NCBI GenBank assembly: GCA_035264765.1
Contig: DATFPQ010000266.1
Location: 1-5,597 of the forward strand
DNA length: 5,597 nt
DNA from: DATFPQ01 sp035264765
GTDB lineage: Bacteria; Actinomycetota; Actinomycetes; Actinomycetales; Angustibacteraceae
Direction of reading: 5' to 3'
In this document: positions 5,165 to 5,597 of the stretch, piece after piece
Layout: each line of letters opens with the position of its first letter
Position numbering within the stretch: position 1 is the stretch's first letter
Made by a program: the position numbers and the translations under genes
Notes under the pieces: model-generated
Databases searched by the model: none
What the model was told of the DNA's origin: nothing
The model's input: the letters and a program-made list of their open reading frames with translations, nothing else

Positions 5165-5278
5165 TCAGCCCTGGCGCTGCTTGTGGCGCAGGTTCTCGCA
5201 GATCACCATGACCCGGCCGTGACGGCGGATCACCTTGCACTTGTCGCAGATCTTCTTGACGCTCGGCTTGACCTTCAT
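5165..5278 (-). CDS. rpmJ: 50S ribosomal protein L36, zinc-binding form
   Basis: L36 is the smallest large-subunit protein, bound to 23S rRNA. The product is 37 residues, MKVKPSVKKICDKCKVIRRH then GRVMVICENLRHKQRQG, an ordinary full-length sequence. Cys11, Cys14, Cys27 and His32 form the zinc site, so this is the Cys-containing form rather than the zinc-free paralogue made under zinc limitation in some bacteria. The ATG at 5278 is fixed by homology: the longer in-frame reading from 5365 adds 29 unrelated residues. The upstream sequence lacks a well-spaced Shine-Dalgarno; the best purine run, AGGG at 5281-5284, is only two bases from the ATG. It follows infA by 102 bases, the standard actinobacterial order. 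Confidence 0.97.
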   Translation of the reverse strand: MKVKPSVKKICDKCKVIRRHGRVMVICENLRHKQRQG

Positions 5279-5320
5279 CGCCCTGCTGTCCGCTCGTGGG
5301 TGGTCGGTGGGTCGTGCGGA

Positions 5321-5335
5321 GGCGCACCGGGACGG
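5321..5335 (-). repeat. 15-base direct repeat in the infA-rpmJ gap, copy A
   Basis: ggcgcaccgggacgg on the plus strand, identical to 5359-5373; the copies are offset by 38 bases. This copy lies 43 bases upstream of the rpmJ start. Meaning unknown; not inside a gene. Confidence 0.6.
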
Positions 5336-5358
5336 CGTACCAGCTCGTGGACCGAGCC

Positions 5359-5373
5359 GGCGCACCGGGACGG
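5359..5373 (-). repeat. 15-base direct repeat in the infA-rpmJ gap, copy B
   Basis: Second copy of ggcgcaccgggacgg, 8 bases after the infA stop. With copy A it fills about a third of the gap between infA and rpmJ. Confidence 0.6.
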
Positions 5374-5380
5374 GGCGACC

Positions 5381-5597
5381 TCAGCGGTAACGGAAGACGA
5401 TCCGGCCGCGGGTGAGGTCGTACGGGCTCAGCTCGACGACCACGCGGTCCTCGGGAAGGATCCGGATGTAGTGCTGGCGCATCTTGCCCGAGATGTGGGC
5501 CAGCACCTTGTGGCCGTTGCTCAGCTCGACGCGGAACATCGCGTTGGGCAGAGCCTCGACGATCGTGCCCTCGATCTCGATGACACCGTCCTTCTTC
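5381..5597 (-). CDS. infA: Translation initiation factor IF-1 (5' end outside window)
   Basis: IF-1 binds the 30S A site during initiation and assists IF-2 and IF-3. The window holds 71 codons plus one base; the actinobacterial protein is usually 73 residues beginning MAKKDG, so only Met and most of the Ala codon are missing. Seen: KKDGVIEIEGTIVEALPNAM, FRVELSNGHKVLAHISGKMR, QHYIRILPEDRVVVELSPYD and the ending LTRGRIVFRYR. This is the single S1/OB-fold domain with all usual blocks intact. It is the first gene of this stretch in the direction of transcription, followed by rpmJ after 102 bases. Upstream, outside the window, adk and map would be expected from the usual gene order, but that cannot be seen. 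Confidence 0.97.
   Translation of the reverse strand, partial: KKDGVIEIEGTIVEALPNAMFRVELSNGHKVLAHISGKMRQHYIRILPEDRVVVELSPYDLTRGRIVFRYR

Noticed and set aside
1..5597. A new defence, mobile or biosynthetic system
   Set aside because: Every substantial coding stretch is accounted for by conserved translation and transcription genes in their usual order. No transposase, integrase, CRISPR array, tRNA gene or composition break was seen.

Overview
The window is a high-G+C stretch of a bacterial chromosome, almost certainly from an actinomycete. All genes lie on the minus strand, so transcription runs from right to left. In that direction the order is infA (5' end cut by the window edge), rpmJ, rpsM, rpsK, rpsD, rpoA, rplQ, truA, then the first part of an ABC-F type ATPase gene cut by the left edge. 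This is the distal end of the classic ribosomal protein (spc/alpha type) gene cluster. The actinobacterial assignment rests on codon use strongly biased to G/C in third positions, the RpoA N-terminus (VLIAQRPQLTEDTVEDARSR), and truA plus an ABC-F gene after rplQ. The presence of rpsD between rpsK and rpoA argues against Streptomyces, where from memory rpsD lies elsewhere. The Cys-containing S4 is also unlike the Mycobacterium tuberculosis protein. I would guess a Frankia/Geodermatophilus/Kineosporia-like lineage, with low confidence.

Region by region: 5381-5597 encodes translation initiation factor IF-1, lacking only the first two residues. 5165-5278 encodes zinc-binding L36, preceded by a 102-base gap that holds a 15-base direct repeat. 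4975-5164 is a 190-base gap with three successive GC-rich hairpins ahead of rpsM. 4594-4974, 4122-4529 and 3459-4088 encode S13, S11 and S4. 3294-3458 is a 165-base gap with several inverted repeats, the strongest just after rpsD, leading to rpoA (GTG start at 3293). 2277-3293 encodes the RNA polymerase alpha subunit. 1513-2220 encodes L17 with a long acidic, Ala-rich C-terminal tail carrying an internal duplication. 593-1453 encodes the tRNA pseudouridine synthase TruA, whose GTG start lies in a hairpin. 1-509 encodes the N-terminal 169 residues of an ABC-F ATPase.

The genes work together in translation and transcription: initiation (IF-1), small-subunit head, platform and body proteins (S13, S11, S4), large-subunit proteins (L36, L17), the polymerase alpha subunit, tRNA anticodon-arm modification (TruA), and a probable ribosome-associated ATPase. 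The gene content is ordinary housekeeping. I see no mobile element, CRISPR array, defence system or new enzyme system. The points worth a second look are the duplicated L17 tail, the hairpins between genes (especially the one that covers the truA start), and the zinc-type S4.
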